Below are positions 38,287 to 47,491 of a DNA stretch of 64,000 nucleotides, piece after piece. Both the position numbers and the translations under genes were made by a program. Under the pieces are notes generated by a model, which was not told the origin of the DNA, ran no database searches, and worked only from the letters and a program-made list of their open reading frames with translations. The stretch spans positions 88,476-152,475 of the forward strand of contig NZ_FNCN01000006.1 of the NCBI RefSeq assembly GCF_900100605.1, read 5' to 3'. The stretch is from Sinosporangium album (lineage in GTDB: Bacteria > Actinomycetota > Actinomycetes > Streptosporangiales > Streptosporangiaceae). Each line of letters begins with the position of its first letter. The first letter of the stretch is position 1.

Positions 38287-39522
38287 CTAGGAGCCGACTC
38301 TCCACGAGTGGAGATACGCCTCCTGGTCGGGGGTGAGGTCGTCGATGCCGATGCCGGTGGCGGCGAGTTTGAGCATGGCCACCTCGGCGTCGATGGCGTC
38401 GGGGACGTCGTGGACACCGGGGGCCAAGGTGTGGCGTTCGCGGGCGAGCCAGGCGACGGCGAGGGCCTGGGCCGAGAAGGACATGTCCATGACGGCGGCG
38501 GGGTGCCCCTCCGCGGCGGTGAGATTGACGAGGCGGCCCTCGGCGAGGAGGAGCAGACTCCGACCGTCGGGCAGGACGTATTCGTCGGTGCTGGGCCTGA
38601 TCCCGCGGTTGACGGTCTCCGCCATGTCGGCGAGGGCCCGCACGTCGATCTCGACGTCGAAGTGGCCGGCGTTGGCGAGAATCGCCCCGTCCTTCATGAC
38701 GGCGAGGTGTTCGGCGCGGATGACGTCGCGGTTGCCGGTGACGGTGACGAAGACGTCGCCGACGGCGGCCGCGTCGGCCATCGGCCGTACGTCGTAGCCT
38801 TCGAGCGCGGCGTCGAGGGCCTTCACGGGGTCGATCTCGGTCACGATGACGCGGGCTCCGAGCCCCTGCGCCCGCTGGGCGACACCCCGCCCGCAGTAGC
38901 CGTACCCCGCGACGACGACGATGCGGCCGGCGAGCAGGGCGTTGGTGGCCCGCATGATGCCGTCCAGGGTGGACTGGCCTGTGCCGTACCTGTTGTCGAA
39001 CATGCGCTTCGTGCGCGTGTCGTTGACGGCGACGACGGGGAAGCGCAGCGCGCCTTCGGCGGCCATCTGCCGGAGGCGGATGACTCCGGTGGTGGTCTCC
39101 TCGCAGCCGCCGGTCACCTGGTCGAGCAGGTCGAGCCGGGTGGTGTGGAGGGTGTTGACGAGGTCGCATCCGTCGTCGAGCACCAGGTCGGGCCCGATGT
39201 CGAGCGCCTCGTCGATGTGCCGGTAGTACGTCGCCCGATCGACACCCGCGCGGGCGTGTACGGCCAGGCCGTACTCGCCGAGGGCCGCGGCGACGTCGTC
39301 CTGGGTGGAGAGCGGGTTGGAGGCGGCGAGCGCGATCTGCGCGCCTCCGGCCCGCAGAGCGCCCATAAGCACGGCGGTCTCGGCCGTGACGTGGAGGCAG
39401 GCGGCGATGCGCAGCCCGTCGAGCGGGCGGCTCTCGGCGAAGCGCTCACCGAGCGCGGTCAGGACCGGCATCGACCGGGCCGCCCAGCCGATCCGGCGTT
39501 CTCCCGCAGCGGCGATGTCCAT
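38287..39522 (-). CDS. Short-form adenosylhomocysteinase-like protein
   Basis: This 411-residue S-adenosylhomocysteine hydrolase homologue is of the short archaeal/Thermotoga-like class. It keeps the substrate residues ACLHVTAETAV, VLDDGCDLVNTLH, CEETTTGV, the VNDTRTKRMFDN lysine/Asp/Asn set, GHFDVEID and EGHPAAVMDMSF, and the NAD motif VVVAGYGYCGRGVA. It lacks the mid-protein insertion and the C-terminal KPDHYRY arm of the long form, and the position after YG is Thr, not Cys. The ATG at 39522 has AGAGGGGG upstream. It may hydrolyse SAH, S-inosylhomocysteine or a related thioether nucleoside. Confidence 0.88.
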   Translation of the reverse strand: MDIAAAGERRIGWAARSMPVLTALGERFAESRPLDGLRIAACLHVTAETAVLMGALRAGGAQIALAASNPLSTQDDVAAALGEYGLAVHARAGVDRATYYRHIDEALDIGPDLVLDDGCDLVNTLHTTRLDLLDQVTGGCEETTTGVIRLRQMAAEGALRFPVVAVNDTRTKRMFDNRYGTGQSTLDGIMRATNALLAGRIVVVAGYGYCGRGVAQRAQGLGARVIVTEIDPVKALDAALEGYDVRPMADAAAVGDVFVTVTGNRDVIRAEHLAVMKDGAILANAGHFDVEIDVRALADMAETVNRGIRPSTDEYVLPDGRSLLLLAEGRLVNLTAAEGHPAAVMDMSFSAQALAVAWLARERHTLAPGVHDVPDAIDAEVAMLKLAATGIGIDDLTPDQEAYLHSWRVGS

Positions 39523-39540
39523 CTCGCCCCCTCTGTAGCG

Positions 39541-39573
39541 GCGGCGGGAGCCCCGGGCCGGGGCTCCCGCCGC
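39541..39573 (-). terminator. Hairpin just upstream of the short SAHH gene
   Basis: A perfect 14-bp stem, GCGGCGGGAGCCCC and its complement, closes a 5-nt loop. It lies between the two SAHH genes, about 18 nt before the start codon of the second. It could terminate transcription from the long SAHH gene or act as a leader hairpin near the ribosome binding site. Confidence 0.7.
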
Positions 39574-39719
39574 ATTGTGCACAAGTCTCGCCCGCGTGCC
39601 GCGTGCCGCGGACCGTCGGCGCCTGCGCCGCGACCGGTTCCGCGTGCGACCGCACACGCCGATTATCACGGAAGGGAGAGCCGCCCTCCTGAGGGACGGG
39701 GGCGGCTCCGAGGGACGAC

Positions 39720-41147
39720 TCAGTAGCGGTAGTGGTCCGGCTTGTAGGGGCCCTCGACGTCGACGCCGATGTATTCCGCCTGGACCTTGCTGAGGGTGGT
39801 CAGCTTCACCCCGAGCGCGTCGAGGTGGAGCCTGGCGACCCTCTCGTCCAGGTGCTTCGGCAGCACGTGCACGCCCAGCTCGTAGTCGTCGGTCTTGGTG
39901 AACAGCTCGATCTGAGCGATGACCTGGTTGGTGAACGAGTTGGACATGACGAACGACGGGTGGCCGGTGGCGCAGCCGAGGTTCATGAGGCGGCCTTCGG
40001 CCAGCACGATGATGTTGCGGCCGTCGGGGAAGGTCCAGGTGTGGACCTGCGGCTTGACCTCGTCCTTCACGATGCCGGGGATCTTGGCCAGGCCGGCCAT
40101 GTCGATCTCGTTGTCGAAGTGGCCGATGTTGGAGACGATCGCCTGGTGCTTCATCCTCGCCATGTGGTCGGCGGTGATGATGTTGAAGTTGCCGGTCGCG
40201 GTCACGAAGATGTCCGCGGTCTCGACGACCTCCTCCAGGGTGGTGACCTGGTAGCCGTCCATCGCCGCCTGGAGCGCGCAGATCGGGTCGATCTCGGTGA
40301 CGATGACCCGGGCGCCCTGGCCGCGCAGCGCGTCGGCGCAGCCCTTGCCCACGTCGCCGTAGCCCGCGACGACGGCGACCTTGCCGCCGATGAGGACGTC
40401 GGTGGCGCGGTTGAGGCCGTCGATCACGGAGTGGCGGCAGCCGTACTTGTTGTCGAACTTGGACTTGGTGACCGAGTCGTTGACGTTGATCGCCGGGAAG
40501 AGGAGCTGCCCGTTCTTGTGCATGTCGTAGAGACGGTGCACGCCGGTGGTGGTCTCCTCGGTGACGCCCTTGACACTCTCGGCGATCTTGGTCCAGCGGC
40601 CCTCGGAGGACACCGTACGGTGGAGCAGGTCGAGGATGACCTTCCACTCCTCGGGGTCGTCCTCGTCGGCGGTGGGCACGGCACCGGCCTTCTCGTATTC
40701 GGCGCCCTTGTGGACGAGCAGCGTGGCGTCGCCGCCGTCGTCGAGGATCATGTTCGGGGCGTCACCGCCGGGCCAGGTGAGCGCCTGCTCGGTGCACCAC
40801 CAGTATTCCTCCAGGGTCTCGCCCTTCCAGGCGAAGACGGGGACGCCCTGCGGGTCGTCGACGGTGCCGTTCGGGCCGACGACGACCGCGGCGGCGGCGT
40901 GGTCCTGGGTGGAGAAGATGTTGCAGCTCACCCAGCGGACCTCGGCGCCGAGTGCGACCAGGGTCTCGATGAGCACCGCGGTCTGGATGGTCATGTGCAG
41001 CGAGCCCATGATCTTCGCACCCCGGAGGGGCTGGGAGGCCGCGTAGTCCTTGCGAACCGCCATCAGGCCCGGCATCTCATGCTCGGCGAGCTGGATTTCC
41101 TTGCGCCCGAAGGCCGCAAGAGAGAGGTCGGCGACCTTGAAGTCCAT
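39720..41147 (-). CDS. ahcY: Adenosylhomocysteinase (long form)
   Basis: This 475-residue NAD-dependent enzyme splits S-adenosylhomocysteine into adenosine and homocysteine, keeping methylation going. It has the full long-form architecture: [54 protein letters not shown] with the catalytic Lys, Asp, Asn and Cys, NAD motif [35 protein letters not shown] and the C-terminal [10 protein letters not shown] arm that reaches the neighbouring subunit's NAD. AGAGGA lies about 6 nt before the ATG. It matches the sahH position in mycobacterial gene order. Confidence 0.96.
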   Translation of the reverse strand: MDFKVADLSLAAFGRKEIQLAEHEMPGLMAVRKDYAASQPLRGAKIMGSLHMTIQTAVLIETLVALGAEVRWVSCNIFSTQDHAAAAVVVGPNGTVDDPQGVPVFAWKGETLEEYWWCTEQALTWPGGDAPNMILDDGGDATLLVHKGAEYEKAGAVPTADEDDPEEWKVILDLLHRTVSSEGRWTKIAESVKGVTEETTTGVHRLYDMHKNGQLLFPAINVNDSVTKSKFDNKYGCRHSVIDGLNRATDVLIGGKVAVVAGYGDVGKGCADALRGQGARVIVTEIDPICALQAAMDGYQVTTLEEVVETADIFVTATGNFNIITADHMARMKHQAIVSNIGHFDNEIDMAGLAKIPGIVKDEVKPQVHTWTFPDGRNIIVLAEGRLMNLGCATGHPSFVMSNSFTNQVIAQIELFTKTDDYELGVHVLPKHLDERVARLHLDALGVKLTTLSKVQAEYIGVDVEGPYKPDHYRY

Positions 41148-41357
41148 GTGAGTCCTCTACATCCGCGTAGGTGAGCCGTCTTCATCGCTTCCGGGAGGCG
41201 CGGTCGGCCCTCATGGCGGGCCCCTCGCCGGATCCGCCCCGGCCCCGTCGCGCGTCGGCCGAGGGGGACGAATATGCTCGTGGTCGCTTTGGAGTTTAGG
41301 CAAGCTCCCGCATGCGGTGCACGTCCACGAGGTCGAATCTCACGTAAGAATGTGAGA

Positions 41358-41696
41358 ATGCGCATCACTGAAGCAGCGCGGCGGCTCGGCCTGTCTCCGA
41401 GGATGCTCCGCTACCGCGAGGAGCTCGGCCTGCTGCCGCCCGTGCGCGAGCGGGGCGCGCACCGCCGCTTCGGCGACGACGAACTCGCCGCGGTGGCCCA
41501 GGGCCTGGAGCTGGAGCGCCGATTCGACGTGTCTCCCGCGGCGCTGGCCTTCGCGCTGCGGGCCCTCGCGGAACCGGCCGTGGGGCTGGCGGTCCGCGAC
41601 CTGGGCTTGAGGATCGGCCGCCTCCAGGCCCCGCGCCGGGCGCTGGACTTCGAGAAGGAGAAGGCCCTGCGTCTGCTGCGCGGCGAGCGCCGCTGA
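41358..41696 (+). CDS. Small MerR-family transcriptional regulator
   Basis: This 112-residue MerR-type protein has a winged helix at the N-terminus (MRITEAARRLGLSPRMLRYREELGLL, then RRFGDDELAAV) and a short helical C-terminal part without an obvious ligand domain. The ATG at 41358 has GTGAGA upstream. It is divergent from ahcY across about 210 bp and could regulate it; that is inference. Arg at the end of helix 2 (RMLRYREE) is where many MerR proteins have RYYE, so the tyrosine pair is reduced to one. Confidence 0.75.
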   Translation: MRITEAARRLGLSPRMLRYREELGLLPPVRERGAHRRFGDDELAAVAQGLELERRFDVSPAALAFALRALAEPAVGLAVRDLGLRIGRLQAPRRALDFEKEKALRLLRGERR

Positions 41697-41792
41697 GACC
41701 GCTCGCCGCCCGCGCCGGAGGGTCCACGGGCTCACGCGCGTGCCAGCGCCCTCGCCGATGAGCGGGGACATCCTCGGCGAACCGGCCCCGCC

Positions 41793-42908
41793 TCAGTGTG
41801 AGATACGTGCCTTGATCTCGGCGATCGCCGCGACGGGCGAGGGATCGATGCCGTAACCGAGGGCGAGATAGACGCTCGCGTAGTCGCCGATCTCGACCAG
41901 GGTGGCGAGCCGCTCCAGCGGGTGCGCCCCCTCGGCCACGATCTCGCTGACGCGGACGCCGCGGTCGCGCGCCAGCCGTACGGCCGCCTCGCGCTGCCTG
42001 GTGACTCTCGGATGCTCGTCGGTGTCGCGGAACACGAGCAGCCGCAGCGCCGTGGCCTCCTCGTCGGCGAACATGTCCCTGGTGGCGAGCGGACCCTCGA
42101 AGGCCATCACCTGGTTGTGTCCGGCCTCGGGGATCTCGCCGAAGACCGCGGGATACTTCGCGTTCTCGTTGAGCTGGCAGGCCAGCCGGTAGGCCGCGAC
42201 GGCCGTGAGCGGCGAGGACCCCCAGATCATCGGCAGGCTGCCGGCCAGCTCCGAGGCCAGGGTCTTGCCGGGGTTGATGAACGACTCGCTGCCGGGGCGG
42301 CAGCGGTGGGCGATGTCCTCCAGGCTGCGCGCCGTCGTCTCGAAGGTGTCCGCGCCGGCCTCGGTCAGGCCGAGCGCGGCGGCGGCGACCACCAGCGGCA
42401 CCGACAGCGCCCACACGTGGGCCCTCGGCTGGCCGGACGAGGCGACCGGGACGAACAGTCCCCGGCCCTGCCGCGCCGCATCGGCCAGGCGCGAGCCGGC
42501 GGCGCCGACCGCGAGCAGCCGACATCCCCGGCGGACGGCCTCGGCCGCGGCGGCGAGGGTCTCCTCGGTGTCGCCGGAACACGACACCGCGATCACGAGG
42601 TCGGCCGCGCCGACCCACCCGGGCAGCCGGTGCGAGCGCACGGTCACGATGGGTACGGCGCAGCCGTGGCCGCACACGGCCGCCATGATGTCGCCGGCGA
42701 TGCCCGAGCCGCCCATTCCGACGACCGCGATCGCCCTCGGGCGGCCGTCGTCGGCGAGGCGCCCGAGGCCCGCCTCGGCGGAGGCGCGGTAGGACACCCG
42801 CACCTGGGCGGCCGACGAGGCGACCGCCGGCAGCATCCCCGCGGGGTCGCCCTCGATGAGGTGGGTCTGGTCGTCGAGCCGGTCGGCGTCGAAGGTGAAG
42901 GAGGACAC
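41793..42908 (-). CDS. SIS-domain bifunctional phosphoglucose/phosphomannose isomerase-like
   Basis: This 371-residue protein has two SIS domains. VVGMGGSGIAGDIM and SCSGDTEETLAA are phosphosugar loops, and SLPMIWGSS and LNENAKYPAVFGEIPEAGHNQVMAF match bifunctional PGI/PMI enzymes of archaea and actinobacteria. It would interconvert fructose-6-phosphate with mannose-6- or glucose-6-phosphate, feeding ManB. A GTG start at 42908 sits 6 bp after the Trm112-like gene, so the manB-Trm112-SIS run is likely an operon. It corresponds to Rv3256c in gene order. Confidence 0.85.
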   Translation of the reverse strand: MSSFTFDADRLDDQTHLIEGDPAGMLPAVASSAAQVRVSYRASAEAGLGRLADDGRPRAIAVVGMGGSGIAGDIMAAVCGHGCAVPIVTVRSHRLPGWVGAADLVIAVSCSGDTEETLAAAAEAVRRGCRLLAVGAAGSRLADAARQGRGLFVPVASSGQPRAHVWALSVPLVVAAAALGLTEAGADTFETTARSLEDIAHRCRPGSESFINPGKTLASELAGSLPMIWGSSPLTAVAAYRLACQLNENAKYPAVFGEIPEAGHNQVMAFEGPLATRDMFADEEATALRLLVFRDTDEHPRVTRQREAAVRLARDRGVRVSEIVAEGAHPLERLATLVEIGDYASVYLALGYGIDPSPVAAIAEIKARISH

Positions 42909-42914
42909 GGGAGA

Positions 42915-43091
42915 TCAGGCGGTCTTGCGCGCCTCGTCCACCAGCAGCACGGGAATGTCGTCCCGCACCGGATAGATCAGGCCGCACGTCTCGGACGTGC
43001 AGGCGAGCTCGTCCGCCTCGGTGTCGGCACGTAGCGGAGCCTTGCAGGCCGGGCAGGCAAGGATCTCCAGCAGCCAGTCGTCGATCTTCAC
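42915..43091 (-). CDS. Trm112-family zinc-binding small protein
   Basis: This 58-residue protein has the Trm112 fold: [20 protein letters not shown] with a CxxC knuckle and a second Cys pair in CTSETCGL, ending [11 protein letters not shown]. Trm112 proteins activate methyltransferases in eukaryotes and archaea; bacterial members are uncharacterised small partners. The GTG at 43091 has GAGGAGC 6 nt upstream. It lies 2 bp after manB and 6 bp before the SIS gene. Confidence 0.9.
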   Translation of the reverse strand: MKIDDWLLEILACPACKAPLRADTEADELACTSETCGLIYPVRDDIPVLLVDEARKTA

Positions 43092-43093
43092 AG

Positions 43094-44452
43094 TCAGCTC
43101 CTCACCACGGCCAGGACCTCGTCGCGGATCCGCGCCGTCATCTGCTCGTCGGCCGCCTCGGCGTTGAGCCGCAGCAGCGGCTCGGTGTTGGACGGACGAA
43201 GGTTGAACCACCAGCCGGGGCCCCGCACGGTGAGGCCGTCGAGCTCGTCGAAGGTCACCCCGGCACGACCCGCGAACGCGGCGCGCACGCGCTCAAGCGC
43301 CGCGGCCTGGTCGTCGACCCTGCTGTTGATCTCACCGGAGGCGGCGTAGCGGCTGTAGTCGGCCAGCAGCTCGGACAGCGGCCGGTCCTGCTCTCCGAGC
43401 GCGGCCAGCACGTGGAGCGCGGCCAGCATGCCCGAGTCGGCGAACCAGAAGTCCTTGAAGTAGTAGTGCGCGGAGTGCTCGCCGCCGAAGACGGCGCCGG
43501 TGCGGGCCATCTCGGCCTTGATGAACGAGTGGCCGACGCGGGTGCGCACCGGGGCGCCGCCGTGCTCGGCGACGATCTCGGGCACGGCGGTGGAGGTGAT
43601 CAGGTTGTGGATGATCGTTGCGCCAGGGTGCTTGGCAAGCTCCCGGACGGCGACCAGAGCGGTGATCGTGGACGGCGAGACCGACTCGCCGCGCTCGTCG
43701 ATCACCCAGCAGCGGTCGGCGTCGCCGTCGAAGGCCAGGCCGATGTCGGCGCCGGTCTCCAGCACGGCCTTCTGCAGGTCGCGCAGGTTGGCCGGCTCGA
43801 TGGGGTTGGCCTCGTGGTTGGGGAACGTGCCGTCGAGCTCGAAGTAGAGCGGGACGACCTTCAGCGGCAGCCCCTCGAAGACGACCGGGACGGTGTGACC
43901 GCCCATGCCGTTGCCCGCGTCGACCACGACCTTGAGCGGGCGGACGCCCGACAGGTCGACCAGGGTGCGCAGATGGCTCGCGTAGCCGTGGAGCAGGTCG
44001 CGCCGCTCGATCCCGCCGATCCTCTCCCCGGGGGTCGGGCCGCCTTCGGCGAGCAGCTCGGCGGCCCGGTCGCGGATCTCGGCCAGGCCGCTGTCGATGC
44101 CGATGGGGACGGCCCCGGCCCGGCAGAGCTTCATCCCGTTGTATTGCGCGGGGTTGTGGCTGGCGGTGAACATCACGCCCGGCAGGCCGATCGAGCCGCT
44201 CGCGTAGTAAAGCAGGTCGGTGGAGCCGAGGCCGGTGTCGATCACGTCGGCGCCCCGTCCGGTGGCGCCGCGGGCGAAGGCGGCGGCCAGCACCGGGGAG
44301 GAGGCGCGCATGTCGTGGGCCATGACCACGGAGGAGGCCCCGGTGATCTCTACGAAGGCGGCCCCGACCGCCTCGGCCACGCTCTCGTCAAGCTCCTCCG
44401 GCACGACGCCGCGGATGTCGTATGCCTTGAAGATGCCGGCAAGGTCGCCCAC
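43094..44452 (-). CDS. manB: Phosphomannomutase/phosphoglucomutase
   Basis: This enzyme of about 452 residues interconverts mannose-6-phosphate and mannose-1-phosphate, the precursor of GDP-mannose for mannolipids and glycans. The active-site phosphoserine lies in [14 protein letters not shown], the metal site in FDGDADRCW and the sugar loop in [11 protein letters not shown]; the C-terminal phosphate loop is [12 protein letters not shown]. The GTG at 44452 ([15 protein letters not shown]) has GGAG 6 nt upstream. An in-frame GTG at 44464 adds four residues with a poorly spaced site. Confidence 0.93.
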   Translation of the reverse strand: MGDLAGIFKAYDIRGVVPEELDESVAEAVGAAFVEITGASSVVMAHDMRASSPVLAAAFARGATGRGADVIDTGLGSTDLLYYASGSIGLPGVMFTASHNPAQYNGMKLCRAGAVPIGIDSGLAEIRDRAAELLAEGGPTPGERIGGIERRDLLHGYASHLRTLVDLSGVRPLKVVVDAGNGMGGHTVPVVFEGLPLKVVPLYFELDGTFPNHEANPIEPANLRDLQKAVLETGADIGLAFDGDADRCWVIDERGESVSPSTITALVAVRELAKHPGATIIHNLITSTAVPEIVAEHGGAPVRTRVGHSFIKAEMARTGAVFGGEHSAHYYFKDFWFADSGMLAALHVLAALGEQDRPLSELLADYSRYAASGEINSRVDDQAAALERVRAAFAGRAGVTFDELDGLTVRGPGWWFNLRPSNTEPLLRLNAEAADEQMTARIRDEVLAVVRS

Positions 44453-44826
44453 GAAAAGCTCCACCCTCAGGTCGCCTGTATCGAATTCGTCGGTCCCCTG
44501 AGCCTACTGCGTGCGGGGTCCACCTTTCCCCCTTGGACGCGGCTTGGACATGGCTTGGGACATGGCTTGGGACATGGCTTGGGACGCGGCTTGGGGCATG
44601 CTTGGGGCACGGCTCGGACGCGGCTCGGACACCGCCCCGTGGACGCGGAGCCCGTCGAACACGGCCGATCCGACCGGCGGGCCGACAGGCCGATCCGACC
44701 GACGCGCCGATGAACCGACGGGTCGACGGGTTGGCGGGCCGACGGGTCGGCTCTCGCACGCGCCGCCTCCCGCACGCGCCGCCTCCCGCACGGTCGGCCT
44801 CGGACCGGTCGGCCCCCCTTCGGGCG
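44453..44826. repeat. Gene-free interval upstream of manB with 12-bp tandem repeats
   Basis: Between 44531 and about 44634 a GGCTTGGGACAT-type 12-bp unit recurs about eight times with drift (GGCTTGGACAT, GGCTTGGGACGC, GGCTCGGACAC). A second, shorter repeat of CGCCTCCCGCACG lies at about 44762-44800. No supported gene is seen; open frames here have repeat-derived composition. Confidence 0.75.
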
Positions 44827-45192
44827 TCAGCGCTCGGGGTGGGTCTGGGCCGAGCGCAGCACCCGCAGGTGGCCGCGCCGGCCGACCTCCACCCCCTGGC
44901 CCACCGGCTCATTGCCGGAGGGCGCGGGCCGCGCGGCCTCCCGCACGGCGTTGGCCAGGGCCTCCAGGTCGTCCGTGCTGGGTTGGCCGCCCTCGGTGGG
45001 GAGACGCACGACCTCCCAACCCCGGGGGGCGGTGAGTCGCTCGGCATGTTCGGCACACAGGTCGTAGCAGTGCGGCTCGGCGTACGTCGCCAAAGGGCCG
45101 AGGACCGCTGTCGAGTCGGCGTAAACGTACGTGAGCGTGAAGACGGCAGGCGAGGAGCATGCGGTGCGGGAACAGCGTCGGACGGGGCTCAC
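44827..45192 (-). CDS. DUF3499 family protein
   Basis: This 121-residue protein starts MSPVRRCSRTACSSPAVFTLTYVYADSTAV, the signature of the actinobacterial DUF3499 family. Cys pairs in RRCSRTAC and PHCYDLCAEH probably bind zinc. The GTG at 45192 lacks a good ribosome binding site but fits all relatives I know. The C-terminal 50 residues are variable. In gene order it equals Rv3258c, next to manB and the zincin-like gene. Confidence 0.85.
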   Translation of the reverse strand: MSPVRRCSRTACSSPAVFTLTYVYADSTAVLGPLATYAEPHCYDLCAEHAERLTAPRGWEVVRLPTEGGQPSTDDLEALANAVREAARPAPSGNEPVGQGVEVGRRGHLRVLRSAQTHPER

Positions 45193-45411
45193 GGAGGGAC
45201 CGTACCCGTTAGGCGTCCAAGGCGCCACTACCTGAGGGCTCTTAAAGAGCGTGTCATCGCAATTCGGACATGCTATGGCCGGATCCACACGTGTCCGTAT
45301 TCCCAGACACCCCAGCTCACGACACAGGCCCCAACAACATCAAAGAAACGGATGAAAGGCTCACAGCAGGCTTGAAGCCCCCATGCAGCCACGCACTTCT
45401 AGACTTGCGCT

Positions 45412-45876
45412 GTGAATTCGGTACCCGGCGGTGCACCCCGCCCACACGGCCCTCGCCGTCGTGACAGGCACGGCCGCGGGCTGCGCGGGCCGCTCGCCCC
45501 CTCGCACGTGCCGATCTCCAGGTCGCGGGGCGAGCGGTTCGACGACCTCGTCCTGGACGCCGTCGACCGGCTCAAGTCCAGGTGGAACACCCAACTCGCC
45601 GCGGTGCAGTTCTCTGTCGAGGAGGTGCCCCCGGTGAGCGAGCTCGGCGACGGCCCGGGCGCGGACGCCGACAACCCGATCCCCTTCGGCCGCGCGCAGG
45701 AGGCGCGCGGCACCACCCCCGCCGTGATCGTGATCTACCGCCGCCCCCTTGAGGCGCGGGCCCGCGACCGCGAAACCCTGGGCGCCCTCGTCCATGACAC
45801 GGTCGTGGAGCAGGTCGCCGGCCTGCTCGGACTCTCCCCCGAGACCGTCGACCCCGGTTACGACGACCGCCACTGA
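45412..45876 (+). CDS. Zincin-like metallopeptidase-family protein with degenerate motif
   Basis: This 154-residue protein belongs to the small actinobacterial metallopeptidase family found beside DUF3499 (Rv3259-like). The domain spans about 38-150 (FDDLVLDAVDRLKSRW, AVQFSVEEVPP, AVIVIYRRPLE). Where zincins have HExxH, this protein reads ALVHDTVVEQVAGLLGL, so only one metal His is kept and the catalytic Glu is shifted. Peptidase activity is therefore doubtful. The first 35 residues are Arg/Pro-rich. The GTG start is at 45412. Confidence 0.78.
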   Translation: MNSVPGGAPRPHGPRRRDRHGRGLRGPLAPSHVPISRSRGERFDDLVLDAVDRLKSRWNTQLAAVQFSVEEVPPVSELGDGPGADADNPIPFGRAQEARGTTPAVIVIYRRPLEARARDRETLGALVHDTVVEQVAGLLGLSPETVDPGYDDRH

Positions 45877-45979
45877 CCGCAGAAGCAAGCCCGCACGTCC
45901 GGGGACAGGCGCTAGCCGTACGGCTGGAGCCCCCGCACGTTAGAGAGATCGATTTCCCGGGCATACCCGGGCAGGACAT

Positions 45980-47491
45980 TCACGGCAGCACCGTCGCCGA
46001 GGACTCGGTGAGCGTTGGCACCACGGTCCAGGAACGGGCCGCCGCGAGTGGCTGAACGGTGAACATGAGGCCGGACTCGTCCCGGCCCGTTAGGACCCGT
46101 CCTCCGTAGATCGGTCCTGATCCGGGCAGGGGCGTGACAACTACAGCAAACGGGCTGGAGGCGCCCTTGGGGTGCGGGAGTTCGACGTCGACGGTGCTCG
46201 CCGCCGGGATATGGACCTCGGCCACATCGGTCGGAGGACCTTCGCTCGGCACCAACTGGAGCCAGAGGCGGCCCTCTGTCTGCGGCGCCGAGAGCACGAG
46301 GTGAGAGCTCTGCCTCCCCGCGGGCTCCCCACCGGTCCTGTTGTCCGCGACGATGCTGCCGAAGTCGATGGGAAGCGCCCCCGCGGTGAAGGCCGCATCC
46401 TTCCTCTTCCCCGTGCCGACGGCCACGAGCCCGGCCACCACCGGCACCTGCGAGGTCACGACCACCGCTCCCGACCTGGTGCCGAAGGCGCCGGACAGAT
46501 CCATCGCCACCACGGAACCGGCGGGAACGTCGAGAGACCACCCGCCCTCCACCTCCTTGAGCCCATCCGAGGTCAGAACGCGGACGTCGACCCGCGCCCC
46601 GATCTCGCCGGGCGCGGCCACGAGCAGTTCCCTGCCCCCGCCCCCACCGGGCACCCCCGGCACCACCACGCGTGTCGCCGGTGCCGCCGCCTCGGGAAGC
46701 CAATCCACTCCACGCTTCCGGTCCAGTACGGCTTCCGCCGCCGCGACCACACGCCCGCTGACAGCCCGCACCGAAAGTGCGGCGATCACCGCGCGGGGAG
46801 CGAGGTCCGCGACGTCGACCGCACGCGTTTCCCCCGGCCGGAGAGCCACGGCGGTGTCGCCGTCGATCTCCCCGTAGACCGGCCCGTCCCCGGAGTAGAT
46901 GAAGACCTCCGCCGTGGCGGGCGCGGGCCCGGGGTTGGTCAGGTGCAGCGTCACCTCGGCGGCGGCGGGCCCCGGCCCGATCAGCCATGTTCCGGAGGCG
47001 GCGTCGCCGCAGCGCACTCCGGACAGGCCGCGTCGTTTCCCGGTGGTCCGCAGGGCGGTGTAGGCCGATTCCAGTCCGGCCATCTCCCCCGTCCCCGAGA
47101 TCTGGACGGGCACCCCGCCGTCCATCGACCGCTGCCACACCTGGCCGTGCCTGGTCAGAGTCGCCAGGCGATGGGCGTTCCCGGTGACGGTGGCCTCGCC
47201 GAGCTTGCCCAGCTCGGTGACGACCACGCCCGCCGCCGGGCCTGGAGTGTCGGCGGCGGGTGCGCCGGGTGTGCCTCGCAGGAGCGACGGGACGACCACG
47301 CTGACGGCGCCGCCCTCGGGCGGCGGGCAGACCGTGGTCACGGACTCGACGGGTGCCCTGGTGGGGGCGGCGGGCGCGGCGGCTCCGGCCGTACGGATCG
47401 GCTGGGTCATGGCGGCCAGGCCGCAGGTGGCGAGCAGCGCGACCGTGACGAGCACGAGGAGGGTGAAACGGTTCTCGATCAGGGCCTTCAC
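45980..47491 (-). CDS. DUF5719 family secreted/membrane-anchored protein
   Basis: This 503-residue protein has an N-terminal hydrophobic helix (FTLLVLVTVALLATCGLAAM) acting as signal anchor, a Pro/Ala-rich linker and a beta-rich extracytoplasmic region of DUF5719 type (EVTLHLTNPGPAPATAEVFIY, PGETRAVDVADLAP, SSHLVLSAPQ). The GTG at 47491 overlaps the stop of the glycosyltransferase gene by 4 bp. The constant pairing with that gene suggests a shared role in envelope glycan assembly. The function is unproven. Confidence 0.82.
   Translation of the reverse strand: MKALIENRFTLLVLVTVALLATCGLAAMTQPIRTAGAAAPAAPTRAPVESVTTVCPPPEGGAVSVVVPSLLRGTPGAPAADTPGPAAGVVVTELGKLGEATVTGNAHRLATLTRHGQVWQRSMDGGVPVQISGTGEMAGLESAYTALRTTGKRRGLSGVRCGDAASGTWLIGPGPAAAEVTLHLTNPGPAPATAEVFIYSGDGPVYGEIDGDTAVALRPGETRAVDVADLAPRAVIAALSVRAVSGRVVAAAEAVLDRKRGVDWLPEAAAPATRVVVPGVPGGGGGRELLVAAPGEIGARVDVRVLTSDGLKEVEGGWSLDVPAGSVVAMDLSGAFGTRSGAVVVTSQVPVVAGLVAVGTGKRKDAAFTAGALPIDFGSIVADNRTGGEPAGRQSSHLVLSAPQTEGRLWLQLVPSEGPPTDVAEVHIPAASTVDVELPHPKGASSPFAVVVTPLPGSGPIYGGRVLTGRDESGLMFTVQPLAAARSWTVVPTLTESSATVLP

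Noticed and set aside
39523-40647. Upstream extension of the short SAHH frame to 786 codons
   Set aside because: The extension overlaps the long SAHH gene in another frame. A good ribosome binding site and the family N-terminus lie at 39522.
41148-41357. Possible S-adenosylhomocysteine riboswitch ahead of ahcY
   Set aside because: I looked for a conserved paired element with pseudoknot in the 210-bp leader and found no convincing helix set. A covariance-model search would decide it.
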